A model generated the notes under the pieces. It was not told the DNA's origin. It did no database searches and saw nothing but the letters and a program-made list of their open reading frames with translations. The translations under genes and the position numbers were made by a program. Shown piece by piece: positions 63,893 through 64,000 of a stretch of DNA of 64,000 bases (position 1 is the stretch's first letter; each line of letters begins with the position of its first letter). Origin of the DNA: Brevibacterium casei CIP 102111 (lineage in GTDB: Bacteria; Actinomycetota; Actinomycetes; Actinomycetales; Brevibacteriaceae); assembly GCF_900169275.1 (NCBI RefSeq), contig NZ_FXZC01000005.1:226808-290807 (forward strand), in the 5' to 3' direction.

Positions 63893-64000
63893 TAGAGGCA
63901 GGGAGATTGGAAGAAGGAGATTCTCTCTTGCCAGTGAAATACACCGACGAACTCAAGGCTCGCGCCGTCGAACTCGTCATTCATGCTCAGGCCGATCCGG
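63874..64000 (+). mobile_element. IS3-family element, left end
   Basis: The terminal sequence TGAATCGCCCCGGGG resembles the left inverted repeats of actinobacterial IS3-family elements (TGAxCCGCCCCGG type). It starts inside the resolvase gene. The transposase frame follows 54 bases later. The element continues past the window, so its right end and target duplication cannot be checked. Confidence 0.7.
63928..64000 (+). CDS. IS3-family transposase OrfA, 5' part
   Basis: It begins LPVKYTDELKARAVELVIHA, the start of the helix-turn-helix transposase subunit (HTH_Tnp_1/IS911-OrfA type). The likely start is TTG 63928 behind AGAAGGAG; GTG 63934 is also possible. The gene is truncated by the window end after 24 codons. 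Confidence 0.75.
   Translation, partial: MPVKYTDELKARAVELVIHAQADP

Overview
The window is high-GC actinobacterial chromosome, most likely from a Brevibacterium-like or other micrococcal/brevibacterial relative. This rests on gene content and order, not on a marker gene. It carries MtrB/LpqB, WhiB1, mycothiol amidase Mca, AccA3-type carboxylase, the 180-kDa NAD-glutamate dehydrogenase and PdtaS. No rRNA, tRNA or CRISPR array was recognised.

Region 1 (1-14.4 kb) follows the mycobacterial mtrB-lpqB-comF-hpf-secA order. It is interrupted by a four-gene two-component operon (LmeA-like lipoprotein, kinase, regulator, DUF418) and a YcaQ-like DNA glycosylase. After secA come a DUF6459 (Rv3235-type) gene and a LysM gene. 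Region 2 (14.5-34.3 kb) is core metabolism and regulation: a BldC-like HTH protein, a SAF/CpaE-like pair, DUF6912, DUF2505, NAD-GDH, PdtaS, WhiB1, gamma-carbonic anhydrase, an LpdA-type quinone reductase, a YCII/ECF42 sigma pair, AccA3, SGNH hydrolase/Maf and an AI-2E-type transporter. Region 3 (34.5-50.9 kb) parallels Mycobacterium tuberculosis Rv1080c-Rv1112: greA, DUF4307, mca, a small membrane protein, hemolysin III, a Z-prenyl diphosphate synthase, phoH2, fumC, glpX, DUF4245, xseB/xseA, ispH and ychF. A methyltransferase, a beta-carbonic anhydrase and rmuC are interspersed.

Region 4 (50.9-64 kb) is accessory DNA that starts directly after ychF, with visibly more relaxed codon use. Its first half is a defence-like cassette: a frameshifted DUF6998-like gene, a type III-like modification methylase, a DEAD-helicase Res subunit with an atypical nuclease motif, a TIGR02391/Ymh protein, and an unrecognised protein. 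The last two both end in an R-x4-H motif typical of HEPN ribonucleases. A third R-x4-H protein converges on them, and its 5' end looks cut by an insertion-sequence end. Its second half is a decayed heavy-metal island: merR/merA with a clear MerR-type operator, a merB remnant broken by a 16-bp tandem duplication, fragments of a transposition ATPase, an ArsR/CmtR gene and an arsenite-efflux gene, then intact cmtR-cadD. Last comes a resolvase gene cut by an IS3-family element that runs off the window.

The most interesting candidate system is the Mod-Res-Ymh-HEPN-like cassette at 51.4-58.9 kb. The unrecognised 406-residue member has a three-copy 26-residue repeat upstream of its R-x4-H motif.
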